64,000 nt of DNA from an uncultured Phocaeicola sp. (GCA_948566455.1 CAOYQO010000009.1:1-64000); one strand, 5' to 3'. Counted from the first letter of the stretch, positions 7,293-18,162 are shown. Notes: a model not told the origin generated them from the letters alone. Made by a program: numbers and translations.

Positions 7293-10200
7293 TTATTGAG
7301 TGTTGACAGGCGGTTTCTCTCTGTATTGGGTAGGGGAACAACCTGTATGCTGTTTGAATACAGTGCTGAAATATCTGGCGGTCGAGAATCCTGTCTTATC
7401 TGCTATGTCATTGACACTGAGTTCTGTATGGAGAATAAGCCAGATAGCTCTCTCCATACGTATTTTGGTTATATAGTCGTTGGCTCCCATATCTGTCAAT
7501 GCTTTCAGCTTATTGTATAAAGAAGCTCTGCTGATTCCTATTTTGTTGCAAATGAATGGAATACCCAACTGTTCGTTATCCAGATGTTCTGTGATTATCT
7601 GATTCAGGCGATTTAAAAATTCTTCATCGGCCGAACTGAAGGTTCCTTCTTCGGGTGGCGGCAGAGGACCGATGTCTGTATAGCGGGTACGCATCCGTTC
7701 CCGGTTATGCAGTTGGCTACAGACAATTGCATACAGCATACTTACTTCAAAAGGTTTTGTGATGTAGGCGTCTGCTCCGTTTTTATAACCATATAGTTGG
7801 CTTTCTTCGTCATTACGTGCAGTGAGCAGGATAACCGGGATATGGCTTATTTCCAAATCTTCTTTTATTTGTTTACATAGCTCATAGCCGTTCATATGGG
7901 GCATTTGGATATCGCTTACAACTATATGAGGACGTTTTTCCCGGCAAAGACGCAATGCTTCCTCTCCATCGGCGGCTACCCATATTGTCTTAAACCGGTC
8001 TTTCAGGGCTGTTGCCAGATAATCGGTCAGGTCTTTGTTGTCATCTACTATTAATAAGGTATGGCTTGGGGCTGTTTTATTTTCTTCCTGTTGTTCGGGA
8101 ATGCTTTCTGTTTCTTGCGTGGGTGCCAAAAGTGTATTCAGATATTCTTGTGGGTGCAGCGTGATATTTCCCGGTTCGGTATTTAATGGAAGTTCGAACC
8201 AGAAAGTGGCTCCCGGACTTCCGAAATTCTTGTTGTCGTAGGCTCCAATGTTGCCTCCGTGTTGTTCGACCAGTATTTTAGAATAGGACAATCCGATTCC
8301 TGTGCCGGGACGACTGTTGTTGCCTTGGTAAAAGCGGACAAAGAGATTGTTGGTATCCACATCTTTCAGTCCCGGACCTTGGTCGGAAATGGATATGCGT
8401 ACTCTTGTCCTGTCTTCCGACAAACGGGTTGAAATGCTGATTGTACTCTCATCGGGAGTATATTTCAATGCGTTAATTAATAGGTTGGTCAGGATAGTGG
8501 TACATTTTTCTTTGTCGAAGCACAAGGTTTGAATCTCCGGCTCAGGTTGATAGACGAGCGTGATGCCTCTGACGGAGGCTTCCGGTTTAAAATCGGAAAT
8601 CAGTTGCTCCGCCCATTCATCCAATTGTATGCTCTGGATATGGAGTGTGCTTTGTCCTACTTCCATTTTGCGAACATTCAGAACAGTATTCAGAATGTTC
8701 TTCATCCGTTCAGATTGTTTACAGATGCTTTGGATCAACGGATAATTTTCGTTGTCGGCGGTAAGTTTGTCCATTAGTTGTTTCAAGGGTGCATGTATCA
8801 AGGTCAGTGGAGTCCGGAGCTCATGGCTGATGTTGATGAGAAAGCGCACTTTTTCTTCGTATACCTGCTGTTCATGTTCTTTCATTGCCCACTTTAGCTT
8901 GGTTTCTTTGTTGCGCAATATCAGGATGAAAGTGAGGATGACACTGATGAAGATAAAAAGGGTGCAACTTAGGATGAACCAGCCGGATTTATACCAGGGA
9001 GGCAGTACTGTCAGGGTAAGAATATCATAGTCTGCTGTCCAGTCACCGTTGCGGGTACTACAGGCGGCTTTTATGTGATAACTGCCTGTAGGCAGACTGC
9101 TTAAGTTTATTTCCGGTAAATAAGAATAGATGTTTTGTCCGTTCAGTCCTGTAATGGTGTATCTATACATGGGTTTGCGGAAAATATCCTTATCACGGGT
9201 GATGATTTTGATGATGATCGGTTTGCTTTTTTCATTGACACTAAGTTGGTGGTCGTTTGATATCCGGTCGTAGACACGTTCTCCGCCCACTAGGATGTCG
9301 GCCAGTTGAAGAGTGGGGAGAAGTGCGGGTTCGTCAGGTAAGTGCCGGTTGATATGTAGCAAGCCGTTTACACCTCCCATATAGACATCTCCGGATGAAG
9401 AGAGCAACCGGGGTTTCTCCAGATATTCGTTTTGTACCACTCCGTCCGGTTCACCGAATAAGATGAACTTCTTTTCTTTAATCAGATATGCGAATAATTT
9501 TTCTTCCGTTCCTATCCATACACGTCCTTGCCGGTCACAAATGAGCGAGCTTATTTCATTAATCAGGGTATTGGGGACAAGGGTATATTGCTTTGTACCC
9601 GGATTATAATAACTTAAACCATGGTTACTGCCTATCCATAGCAATCCGTTCTCGTCTTGTGAAACAGAATTGAACACGGTGTCTGTTTGACAGGTAAATA
9701 TAAGTTCCAGTTCGTTGAGGCTGGAGTTGATATGATAGATATGTTCCAAATCGTGCAGATAGCAATCCTCTCCTGTGCTGTTTATGGGTAACAATGTACC
9801 GACAATATCAGTGATGCCTTTTCCCTTGGTGATGGGAATGAATTGCTTTTTACCAATATGGTATTTATAAGGTATTTCGGATAACATCAAAATGGTTTCA
9901 GGAGTATTTTGATATACATTGACTGTTTTTCCCCGATGGCATAAAATATCATTAATGCTGTCGTTGATAATGACAAGCGGCTGATATCGGTGGGTTTCTT
10001 TATGAAAGATAAACAGGCCTTGGCTGAATAGCGAAACCAGCAGATGGTCTTTGTCCATGCCGGTGATGGAAGCCACCTTTTCTTCCCAGGTAGAAAGTAT
10101 GTGATGAAACTTTCCGGTGGCCGGGTCGAAGAGGTTGATGCCCCCTCCGTCTGTTCCGATCCATATTTGATTGTCATGGTCCTGATAAATGGATAGGATT

Positions 10201-11225
10201 GTTTTCTCACTCAGTCCGTAATTCTGTCCCGGCAGTACGTCTTGATAGGTTTTCATTCCTACCTCTTTAATATTGATTAATCCGTTACGTACACTTCCTG
10301 CCCACATATTGTCGCTTTTGTCGTTATATAGACAAAGAATAGAGTTGGCAGGCAAGGAGTAACGATCTCCCGGAATGTACCTCAATGTCGATATCTTGCC
10401 GGTCTGCGGATTGAGAATATGGATTCCTCCTCCGTCTGTACCCATCCATATTTGTCCGTTATGCTCTTCTAATGATAGCACTACATTGGTTTTGAGGGGA
10501 GAGTTTTGTGTATGATAGGTCTGTAATTGTTTTCCATTGCGGTCATAACAGCTTACTCCCTGATTGTAATGAGCTACCCATACATTCCCTTTTTTATCAA
10601 TCAACAGTGAGATAATCTGTTCACTGTTGAAGGGAACAGGACGGGTGTTGCCCGTAGCGATATCAATAAACAGAGCTTTTGCCCATCGGTTGGTGGCCAG
10701 GAGAGTGCGGGAATCCCATTGGTAAAGATTGGAAATATGATACTTGCCGTTCGGCTTCAACGTATGGAACAGGTTGATAATATGGTCTTCATAGTTGTAT
10801 TTGTATAGACTGCCTCTTCCCCCGAAGATTACTCCGTCCTCCCATAGGCAAAGAGAACTGGCTATTACCGGATTGTTGTCTTTATCCCGCACAAGGGTAA
10901 ACTTGTCTTCTTTTTCATTGTAGCGGAATACTCCCTTTTCTGTGATGGCCCAAATGGTATGTTCTTCATCTTCCAAAATATGTGTGACATTACCGCGCAG
11001 ATATCTTCGCTGTTCGTAACCGTCGAATCGTCCGATTCCTGAGCGTGTCCCTATCCAGACATATCCTTTTTCCTGACTGACTTCCATACAGCGTACCATG
11101 GAGGAAAGTCCGTTTTGAGAGGGGATTTGTTGGAAAAAGTACTGTTTGGCTTCTGATATAGAATGCAGTAGAGTGAATAGAAGGAGCAAGGACAGGATTC
11201 GTATGTTGTGGGCAGATGTTTTCAT
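7293..11225 (-). CDS. hybrid two-component system sensor/regulator (HTCS), PUL 1
   Basis: A 1310-residue protein that combines sensing and transcription control in one chain. A signal peptide leads into a periplasmic double propeller of Reg_prop repeats (recurrent VWIGT...GI patterns from about residue 50), then a Y_Y_Y domain near 690-745 and one membrane helix near 750-772. In the cytoplasm come the histidine kinase (ISHELRTP, His801), the ATPase domain, a receiver (VSDIQMP, Asp1105) and a C-terminal AraC-type HTH. HTCS proteins bind an oligosaccharide from their own target glycan and activate the nearby susC operon. Position beside the esterase and SusC/D genes fits control of PUL 1. It is transcribed in the same direction as the esterase gene, 135 bases upstream of it. 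Confidence 0.95.
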   Translation of the reverse strand: MKTSAHNIRILSLLLLFTLLHSISEAKQYFFQQIPSQNGLSSMVRCMEVSQEKGYVWIGTRSGIGRFDGYEQRRYLRGNVTHILEDEEHTIWAITEKGVFRYNEKEDKFTLVRDKDNNPVIASSLCLWEDGVIFGGRGSLYKYNYEDHIINLFHTLKPNGKYHISNLYQWDSRTLLATNRWAKALFIDIATGNTRPVPFNSEQIISLLIDKKGNVWVAHYNQGVSCYDRNGKQLQTYHTQNSPLKTNVVLSLEEHNGQIWMGTDGGGIHILNPQTGKISTLRYIPGDRYSLPANSILCLYNDKSDNMWAGSVRNGLINIKEVGMKTYQDVLPGQNYGLSEKTILSIYQDHDNQIWIGTDGGGINLFDPATGKFHHILSTWEEKVASITGMDKDHLLVSLFSQGLFIFHKETHRYQPLVIINDSINDILCHRGKTVNVYQNTPETILMLSEIPYKYHIGKKQFIPITKGKGITDIVGTLLPINSTGEDCYLHDLEHIYHINSSLNELELIFTCQTDTVFNSVSQDENGLLWIGSNHGLSYYNPGTKQYTLVPNTLINEISSLICDRQGRVWIGTEEKLFAYLIKEKKFILFGEPDGVVQNEYLEKPRLLSSSGDVYMGGVNGLLHINRHLPDEPALLPTLQLADILVGGERVYDRISNDHQLSVNEKSKPIIIKIITRDKDIFRKPMYRYTITGLNGQNIYSYLPEINLSSLPTGSYHIKAACSTRNGDWTADYDILTLTVLPPWYKSGWFILSCTLFIFISVILTFILILRNKETKLKWAMKEHEQQVYEEKVRFLINISHELRTPLTLIHAPLKQLMDKLTADNENYPLIQSICKQSERMKNILNTVLNVRKMEVGQSTLHIQSIQLDEWAEQLISDFKPEASVRGITLVYQPEPEIQTLCFDKEKCTTILTNLLINALKYTPDESTISISTRLSEDRTRVRISISDQGPGLKDVDTNNLFVRFYQGNNSRPGTGIGLSYSKILVEQHGGNIGAYDNKNFGSPGATFWFELPLNTEPGNITLHPQEYLNTLLAPTQETESIPEQQEENKTAPSHTLLIVDDNKDLTDYLATALKDRFKTIWVAADGEEALRLCREKRPHIVVSDIQMPHMNGYELCKQIKEDLEISHIPVILLTARNDEESQLYGYKNGADAYITKPFEVSMLYAIVCSQLHNRERMRTRYTDIGPLPPPEEGTFSSADEEFLNRLNQIITEHLDNEQLGIPFICNKIGISRASLYNKLKALTDMGANDYITKIRMERAIWLILHTELSVNDIADKTGFSTARYFSTVFKQHTGCSPTQYREKPPVNTQ

Positions 11226-11360
11226 TGCTTACTCAAGGTTTGGGAACAAAAATAGTTGATTGTCTTGAATAACACAACAAAATGACGTATGAATAATGCG
11301 GACAACCGATAAAAAGTCTCTTTTTGGCTGATTAATTCCTGTCTGCTCCTTCGTTTCCTT

Positions 11361-12746
11361 TTATTTTGCTATAGCATCGTAAACAGCTTTTGCCATCACT
11401 TTCGCTCCTTCTTCATTGGGATGGATATGGTCGGGGAATAATTCCGGCATTCCATCCATTGCGCTGTGAAGGTCAATGACAGGCAGCTTGTTTTTCTTGG
11501 CAACCTTCTTAATCATAGGTATAATCTCTTTTGAGATGATATCATCATTAATGCTTTCTCCGGTAAGATATGCCTTTGAAGGATAGCATAGATAGATTTC
11601 AGGTTGTGAGGGAAGGGCTTTAAAGGCGTCAATCATGGTTTGTGTATCTTTTATGAAATCTGCTTTATGTACCCAGTTGAATGACTTGCTGTCATTGGTT
11701 CCCAGTTTGATAACAACGATATTGGGGTTGAACGCCAATGCTTGTTGGTAAGCTTGTTCTTTCATATAAGGGCGATCACCTTTATTCAGCATGGTACGTG
11801 CGCTGACTCCAAAGTTTTTCACCCAGTATTTATCTCCTAGCAAACGGCCTAGAACGGAGGGATAGCTGTCGTGGCTCCGGTTTTTGATTCCTGCTCCGTA
11901 AGTAATGCTGTTGCCTACACAGGCTACCCGGACAGCATCTTTACGGGGAGCTTTGAAACTGCGCAACCAGGCGGATAAATCGTTTAACATCTCATTCTTG
12001 TAAATGAAGTTTTCGCGGATACCCCAGCCATGTCCGCCACTGGCATAAATATGGAGTACGGCTGGTACATGATTCTTGTGCAGCCCCAGGTAATAATTTA
12101 CCCCATTGGCAGGAGGAACTGTCTTGTCATCGTCACTGTAGGCGATAAAGGCGCGGGGAGTTTCTTTGGTTACTTGTTTCTCATTGGAAAATTCGGTTTC
12201 CAGTTCGGCGGAAGCGTCCTTACCTAAAAGATTATCGTGAGATCCTATGTGAGTATAGGATTTATCCATGGTGATGACAGGATAGAACAGGATTTGAAAG
12301 TTAGGGCGGAGTTCGGGGCGGGTATGTGTGGCGATGGTTGAAGCTAGATGCCCTCCGGCAGAGGAGCCCATTATACCTATATCATATGGATTCAGATTCC
12401 ATACATCGGCACTGTCGCGTGCCATTTTCATGGCAGCTTCGGCGTCCGAGATGGGGAGAGTGCGGTCACCATGAGGCATCCGATATTTCAGTACAATCAG
12501 TGCGATGCCTTGTTTGTTGAAGTAAGGTGCCCAGTCATAGCCTTCGTGGTTGACAGCCAGTCCGCCATATCCGCCACCCGGACAGGCTACTATGGCACGG
12601 CCTGTCGCCAGTTCGGGAGCCGGAAGGAAGACGCGGAGCGAAGGGGTGTCAATATCAAACGGTTGGGGAGCCTTTTGGGCGGCCAAGGGAAAAGATGCTG
12701 ATAAGAAGAACAGCAGGATCGTTAAAATAGAAAATTTTAGTTTCAT
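11361..12746 (-). CDS. two-domain esterase: alpha/beta hydrolase plus SGNH hydrolase
   Basis: A 461-residue secreted protein from the start MKLKFSIL, which begins a clean signal peptide ending PLAAQ. The frame is open 25 codons upstream, but that extension is not signal-like. The first domain is an alpha/beta hydrolase with an oxyanion-hole segment CPGGGYGG, nucleophile elbow GSSAGGH and a late HGWG histidine. The second (from about residue 290) is an SGNH esterase with GNSITYG, GTND and the DHIHPN triad segment. Such fusions remove acyl, usually acetyl, groups from glycans. O-acetyl sialic acid or another acetylated sugar of the PUL 1 substrate is possible; the sequence does not decide. Confidence 0.85.
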   Translation of the reverse strand: MKLKFSILTILLFFLSASFPLAAQKAPQPFDIDTPSLRVFLPAPELATGRAIVACPGGGYGGLAVNHEGYDWAPYFNKQGIALIVLKYRMPHGDRTLPISDAEAAMKMARDSADVWNLNPYDIGIMGSSAGGHLASTIATHTRPELRPNFQILFYPVITMDKSYTHIGSHDNLLGKDASAELETEFSNEKQVTKETPRAFIAYSDDDKTVPPANGVNYYLGLHKNHVPAVLHIYASGGHGWGIRENFIYKNEMLNDLSAWLRSFKAPRKDAVRVACVGNSITYGAGIKNRSHDSYPSVLGRLLGDKYWVKNFGVSARTMLNKGDRPYMKEQAYQQALAFNPNIVVIKLGTNDSKSFNWVHKADFIKDTQTMIDAFKALPSQPEIYLCYPSKAYLTGESINDDIISKEIIPMIKKVAKKNKLPVIDLHSAMDGMPELFPDHIHPNEEGAKVMAKAVYDAIAK

Positions 12747-12910
12747 AATATATTGATTAATGGATAAAAACATATTTGGAGATACAAAGATACTTGTTTT
12801 TATATTTGGGTTGGTTGTCATTGTCCTTAAAAAAACAATGGCCGGGTTTCCGACTTTGTTTATTACTCCTCTAAAATTGACTATTTCTCGGTGAAATGGA
12901 CCTTTTTAGC

Positions 12911-12973
12911 TAATTTTGGACTTAAAAATAGTGATTATTGTACCCCTTATACTTCTGTTTTCCTCTACATTTG
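12911..12973 (+). promoter_or_regulatory. candidate -7 boxes upstream of susC 1
   Basis: Two matches to TAnnTTTG lie ahead of the SusC start at 13028: TAATTTTG (12911-12918) and TACATTTG (12966-12973). Neither has a good -33 TTTG at 18-21 bases, as expected for a promoter that depends on an activator such as the HTCS. The rest of the 281-base gap is AT-rich with no gene. Confidence 0.35.
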
Positions 12974-13027
12974 CCACAGATTAAAATAATGTTAACTATC
13001 ATAAATTACTAATTTAAATTTAATTCT

Positions 13028-16000
13028 ATGAAGAAGAACCTCTTTAACGTTTTTCTAGTGTGTGTCTTCTGTGTGGCAGCAATTCCAGATATGTTTGCCC
13101 AGCAGATAAAAGTAACAGGTAAAGTTACTGACAGTACGAACGAGGGGATGCCCGGTGTGAATGTACAAGTGAAAGGTACAGCCACGGGAACCATTACAGA
13201 TTTTGATGGCAATTATTCTATTGATGTTCCTGACTCCAAATCTACATTAGTGTTTTCTTTTATTGGCTATGTGACCCAGCAAGTGCCGGTCGGTGGAAAA
13301 AAAGTATTGAATGTTCAGTTGAAAGATGATACCCAGACATTGGATGAAGTGGTGGTAGTGGCTTATGGTACGGCAAGAAAGAGTGATTTGACCGGTGCTA
13401 CCGCCAGCTTGCGTCCGGATGCTAACGATGCTTCTAAAACAGCTTCTTTTAATAATCTGTTGCAAGGTAAGGTGGCGGGGCTGAATGTAACTTCATCTAT
13501 GGCTGCTCCGGGAGCTGCCAGTTCTGTGACAATTCGTGGCGCTAACTCATTGCGTGGAGATAACCAGCCTCTGTATGTTATTGATAATGTCCCGCAATCT
13601 TCCACCGGGGAATTTGCAGAGTCGGCTATGGGTGGCGGTGATTTCCAGATTGCGCAGGATCCTTTAAGTGCTTTGAATCCTGCGGATATTGAAGATATCA
13701 CTGTATTAAAAGATGCCTCGGCTACGGCAATTTATGGTTCCCGCGGTGCGAATGGTGTTATTATCATTACGACTAAAAAAGGGAAAGCAGGTAAGGCTAA
13801 AGTAAACGTGACTGCAAACTTTACCATTGCGGATGCCCGTAACCTGCATAATATGTTGAATCTGGAACAGTATGCTGCTTATGCCAATATGAAGGCTAAT
13901 GCCGGCGAGGAAAAGTACTATCCGCAAGCAAATGGCGAGATGCATTATGTGTATGGTGAAAACTTGGATAAATATAAAAAAGATCCTACCAACCCTGAAT
14001 ACTATCGTGTCTTGAGTTATAAGAACTGGCAGAAAGAAGCCTATTCATCTGCTTTCTCTCAAGTCTATTCTGCATCGGTCAGCGGAGGATCGGATGCAAT
14101 GACTTATTATGTTTCGGGTGGTTTTAAGGATATAAAAGGTATTGTGAGCAATACAGGTATTAAACAAGGTGATTTGCGTGCAAACCTTACGGCTAACCTT
14201 TCAAAGTCCGTTACTATGGCGCTTGCTTTGAATGGATCTATCAAACAAAATGATATGATGACCGGGGGTAATACGACAGGTGGTATTGCCGGTTCATTGG
14301 CACGTACAGTATTGGATACAGCTCCTTATGAAATTCCGGCAGACGACCCGACATTACAAACGGACATGGACGCAAAAACTACTGTTTATAGCTGGCGGGA
14401 TGACTATGATGATATAACGGATGATAAAAGCTTTGGCGGTAGTCTGGATTTGAAATGGAATATTTGCAAATACCTTTCGTATAATCTTCGTGCCGGAGGA
14501 AATGTGAATATAAACGAACGTGCTCGTTGGTATGGCATGCAGCTCACTATCGGTGCTAATGATCAAGGTGTGCTAGCCATGGCTAATTTGAACAAGACCA
14601 ATTATAATATAGAGAACTTATTGAATTTAAATATTGACTTGGCGAAAGGTATTCATCTGGGAGCGACTGCTGGTGTAACTTATGACGGACATACATTCTT
14701 GAATAAGAATGTGAAGGGTACTCGTTTCTCTAATTTTGACTTACGTACAAAAGGGTTACACCTTGCTTCTGTGAAGACTCATGAACAACCTACCCAAAAG
14801 GATTATCAGTTACTGTCTTATCTAGGTCGTATCAATCTTTCTGCTTATGATAAATATTTGCTTACTGCATCTGTACGTGCGGACGGATCAAGTAAATTCA
14901 AAAGGGGTAACCGATGGTCTTACTTCCCTTCCTTCTCTTTGGCCTGGCGTATGGAGCAGGAAGAGTTTATGAAGCACATTAACTGGTTGAATCAAATGAA
15001 AATACGTTTAGGTTTTGGTGTTACAGGCAATCAGGGCATTAATCCCTATGCTACTTTCTCTGATTATTCACAAATAATAGATTATGCAAAAGCGACAGGG
15101 GATCAGATTTTGGCAATGGCGGTAAGCAATTTGCAGAATGACGGGTTGAAGTGGGAACGTACATCTTCTTGGAATGTGGGTCTTGATTTTGCTTTTTTCA
15201 ACAGCCGTCTGTCAGGATCAGTAGATGTATATCAGAAAAAAACCAATGATTTGCTTATTTCGCGTTCATTGCCTGCTTCCAGTGGTTTTGCAAGTGTGAT
15301 GTTGAATCAAGGTTCGTTGAAAAACAAAGGTGTTGAAATTAGTTTGAATGGAGATATTCTCCGTAACTTGAATGGTTGGAGTTGGAGTTTGGGCGGAAAC
15401 ATTGGTTTCAATAAATCAAAAATTGGTGACCTGGGTTTTGCACCGACAGATTTTGGAACCTTGAAGAATGTGCGTGGATATCAGGGAACTTCTATAGGAG
15501 ATCATTTTGGTATTGCTAATCTTTTCATTGCAGGTGAGGCACCGGGATTGTTCTTCGGATATAAGACTCAAGGTATTATTCAGCCGGAAGATATTGTAGA
15601 TGGAAAAGTTGCTTATACGGCTGCTGACGGATCAACCAAATATTATTCCAGTTCTGTGGCCAATGACTTGGGAGCCGGTAATATAAAAGCGGTGGATATG
15701 AATGAGGATGGTGTTGTGGATGAAAAGGATAAAACCATTTTAGGCAATCCGAATCCGGACTTTACTTATGGTTTCCAAACTCGTATTGCCTGGAAAGACC
15801 TGTCTGTTTCGGCTTCTTTTAATGGTGTGCATGGTAATCAGATATTGAATACGAATATCCGTTATTATACGCCCTCTCGGCAAGCTGGTAATTTGACACA
15901 AGAAGCATTCCGGAATATCTGGACGGAAGAGAATCATTCAAATCTTTATCCGTCGGCTACGGCGAATGTAAAGAACGTGGTTTATGACCGTTATATTGAG

Positions 16001-16249
16001 GATGGAAGTTACTTGCGTTGTTCGGATATCACTTTGAATTATACATTGCCAAAATCTTGGATGAAGAAAATCGGCTTTCAGAATATAGGTGTATTTGCTT
16101 CGGTTAAAAATGCATTTGTCATCACTAATTACAGTGGATACGATCCGGAAATCAATTCGTTTGCTTTTGATGGATTACGCCCGGGCATTGATATGAATGC
16201 ATTTCCAAGCCAACGTTCTTATGTCTTTGGATTAAATGTGACCTTTTAA
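13028..16249 (+). CDS. SusC-like TonB-dependent outer-membrane transporter, PUL 1
   Basis: A 1073-residue importer of oligosaccharides across the outer membrane. The signal peptide ends near MFAQQ, followed by a carboxypeptidase-regulatory-like domain (about 25-110; GMPGVNVQVKGTATGTITDFDG region). The plug domain carries the hallmark LKDASATAIYGSRGANGVI near residue 228. The remainder is a 22-strand barrel ending in the aromatic residue F (LNVTF), as outer-membrane proteins do. There is no STN domain, so it does not signal to an anti-sigma factor. It is followed by its SusD partner after 29 bases. Confidence 0.95.
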   Translation: MKKNLFNVFLVCVFCVAAIPDMFAQQIKVTGKVTDSTNEGMPGVNVQVKGTATGTITDFDGNYSIDVPDSKSTLVFSFIGYVTQQVPVGGKKVLNVQLKDDTQTLDEVVVVAYGTARKSDLTGATASLRPDANDASKTASFNNLLQGKVAGLNVTSSMAAPGAASSVTIRGANSLRGDNQPLYVIDNVPQSSTGEFAESAMGGGDFQIAQDPLSALNPADIEDITVLKDASATAIYGSRGANGVIIITTKKGKAGKAKVNVTANFTIADARNLHNMLNLEQYAAYANMKANAGEEKYYPQANGEMHYVYGENLDKYKKDPTNPEYYRVLSYKNWQKEAYSSAFSQVYSASVSGGSDAMTYYVSGGFKDIKGIVSNTGIKQGDLRANLTANLSKSVTMALALNGSIKQNDMMTGGNTTGGIAGSLARTVLDTAPYEIPADDPTLQTDMDAKTTVYSWRDDYDDITDDKSFGGSLDLKWNICKYLSYNLRAGGNVNINERARWYGMQLTIGANDQGVLAMANLNKTNYNIENLLNLNIDLAKGIHLGATAGVTYDGHTFLNKNVKGTRFSNFDLRTKGLHLASVKTHEQPTQKDYQLLSYLGRINLSAYDKYLLTASVRADGSSKFKRGNRWSYFPSFSLAWRMEQEEFMKHINWLNQMKIRLGFGVTGNQGINPYATFSDYSQIIDYAKATGDQILAMAVSNLQNDGLKWERTSSWNVGLDFAFFNSRLSGSVDVYQKKTNDLLISRSLPASSGFASVMLNQGSLKNKGVEISLNGDILRNLNGWSWSLGGNIGFNKSKIGDLGFAPTDFGTLKNVRGYQGTSIGDHFGIANLFIAGEAPGLFFGYKTQGIIQPEDIVDGKVAYTAADGSTKYYSSSVANDLGAGNIKAVDMNEDGVVDEKDKTILGNPNPDFTYGFQTRIAWKDLSVSASFNGVHGNQILNTNIRYYTPSRQAGNLTQEAFRNIWTEENHSNLYPSATANVKNVVYDRYIEDGSYLRCSDITLNYTLPKSWMKKIGFQNIGVFASVKNAFVITNYSGYDPEINSFAFDGLRPGIDMNAFPSQRSYVFGLNVTF

Positions 16250-16278
16250 ATAGTTTAACCGATAATTTTTTTTGTAAA

Positions 16279-18114
16279 ATGAAAAAACTAAAATATATAT
16301 TTTTATTAGCAGGTGCTTTGTCATTGGCATCCTGTGAATCGTGGCTGGATGAAGACCCGCAATATACGATAAATACAAAAACTCAGTTTAGTACTGTGGA
16401 AAATGCCAGACAGGCTTTGATGGGATGTTACGGATATATGTCGGCTGATAATGCTTATGGCCAGGCATGGCAGGAAGTAACATTTGGATATTGTGGTTTT
16501 GGATGGTCACAAACGAATGGCAGTTCTACAGATTTATTGGTCTCTATGGACGGAGGAATTGATGAAACCATAAACACAATGGCGTGGAGAGGGATGTATA
16601 AAGTGATTGGTGAAACAAATGCATTCATTGCCAATATTGCCGATAGTCCGTTAGAATCGGCTGATAAATTGCCAATGGAAGCGGCTGCTCGTTTTTTGCG
16701 TGCATTGGCTTATTATAATTTGGCAGTTACCTATGGAGATGTACCTTTAAAGACCACTCCCTCTGCTCATGACGGAGTAGCTGTTCCTCGTTCTCCTAAA
16801 AATGAGGTCTTTGAATTGGTACGTACTGACTGGGAGTTCGCTTATGAGAATTTACCGGAAAAAGATGATGACGGTTTTGCAACGAAGTGGGCGGCGAAAG
16901 CGTATTTAGGAAAGCTCTATCATACTTTGGGCTGTCAGGGTGATAATACGGCTTGGGAGAAGGCGAAAGCGTGTTTTGATGAGGTAATGCCTAAATACCG
17001 GCTGGCGGATAAATTCAGTGATTTGTTTGTTGATTACGTACAAGGCTCTCCGGAATCTATTTTTCAATTGAATTTTGCACTTGCAGGTTCTACCACCCGT
17101 AACCGGGGTAGCTGGCTGGTCGCTCCTAATGGCTCTTGTAATGGGCAGGCTTGGGACCGCATACGTGCTTCAAAAGCTTTGTATGATTATTTTTTGGCTA
17201 CTTATCCCGGTGATCCACGTATTGAAAGCACATTCCTGACTTATTGGAAGTCTTATGCCGGAGTAGGAAAAGGTGAGAAACCTAAAGAGGAGCCTATAGC
17301 TTCGGCGCGCGATACTGTATATGCCTATCCTTATTTTACATATACCATTGAAGGAGAAGAAAAACCTGCCGGATGGAAGAAACCCAAGTTGTATGTAGGA
17401 CGGATTCCTTACGAGAAATTAGCTGATCCGGCTAGTCCGAAAGCTGAAGAACTTTATGCTATGATTGCCGATACGGCTACTGCGACTCCCGCTGAAAAAG
17501 GGTATTTGAAAGGCTTGTTGTCTTTGTTGGAAAATGCGACAAAAAAGCCATCTACCAATACAAAGTCATGGCCCTATTTCAAGAAACCGTGGGATCCTGA
17601 GCAGAGTGGTAATAACAGTCATAAGAATTTAATTTTGTATCGTTATGCAGATATGTTGCTGATGGCAGCGGATGTATATAATGAATTGGGGCAGACTGAC
17701 AAGGCGATAACATTGGCCAATGAGGTGCTGAAGAGAGCGCGTCAATCAGGAAACGCGTCTCAGCCGGCTGACTGGAAGAGTGGCTTGTCTAAGGAACAAG
17801 TGCGTGAGAAAATTTATTTTGAACGTATTTTCGAAGGTGCCGGTGAACCGGAAATGTATCAGAAAATGCGTTTACGTGGCACAGAGCTTTTGAAAAAAGC
17901 TTTCGAGGTCAACAATGGGCATGGAATTATTCAAGAATCAGTGGCCAATAATCCTAAAGGGAACGGGAACTGGGGAGAACGTATTTTTAATGATGGAAAT
18001 TTGAATGATGAAAACTTCCTGAAGAAAAATTTATTGCTCCCGGTTCCGAAAGATGAGATAGATACCAATTCTGCTCTTGATTATAGTGATAATAATTATG
18101 GTTATACTAATTAA
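16279..18114 (+). CDS. SusD-like surface glycan-binding lipoprotein, PUL 1
   Basis: A 611-residue lipoprotein that caps the SusC barrel and captures glycan. The signal peptide ends in the lipobox LASC with Cys19 lipidated. The N-terminal SusD_N pattern is present (ESWLDEDPQYTINTKTQF, then NARQALMGCYGY), as is the ARFLRALAYYNL TPR helix near residue 137. The C-terminal RagB/SusD region runs to LPVPKDEIDTN. It is somewhat longer than typical family members. A strong terminator follows, which separates SusC/D from the enzyme operon. Confidence 0.95.
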   Translation: MKKLKYIFLLAGALSLASCESWLDEDPQYTINTKTQFSTVENARQALMGCYGYMSADNAYGQAWQEVTFGYCGFGWSQTNGSSTDLLVSMDGGIDETINTMAWRGMYKVIGETNAFIANIADSPLESADKLPMEAAARFLRALAYYNLAVTYGDVPLKTTPSAHDGVAVPRSPKNEVFELVRTDWEFAYENLPEKDDDGFATKWAAKAYLGKLYHTLGCQGDNTAWEKAKACFDEVMPKYRLADKFSDLFVDYVQGSPESIFQLNFALAGSTTRNRGSWLVAPNGSCNGQAWDRIRASKALYDYFLATYPGDPRIESTFLTYWKSYAGVGKGEKPKEEPIASARDTVYAYPYFTYTIEGEEKPAGWKKPKLYVGRIPYEKLADPASPKAEELYAMIADTATATPAEKGYLKGLLSLLENATKKPSTNTKSWPYFKKPWDPEQSGNNSHKNLILYRYADMLLMAADVYNELGQTDKAITLANEVLKRARQSGNASQPADWKSGLSKEQVREKIYFERIFEGAGEPEMYQKMRLRGTELLKKAFEVNNGHGIIQESVANNPKGNGNWGERIFNDGNLNDENFLKKNLLLPVPKDEIDTNSALDYSDNNYGYTN

Positions 18115-18162
18115 GAAAACATGATAGAACGCTTTATTCAATAGGTCTTTATTGGATTTTTC

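Noticed and set aside
12747..13027. Invertible promoter ahead of susC 1
   Set aside because: I looked for flanking inverted repeats of the kind used by Bacteroides invertases and found none longer than about 6 bases.
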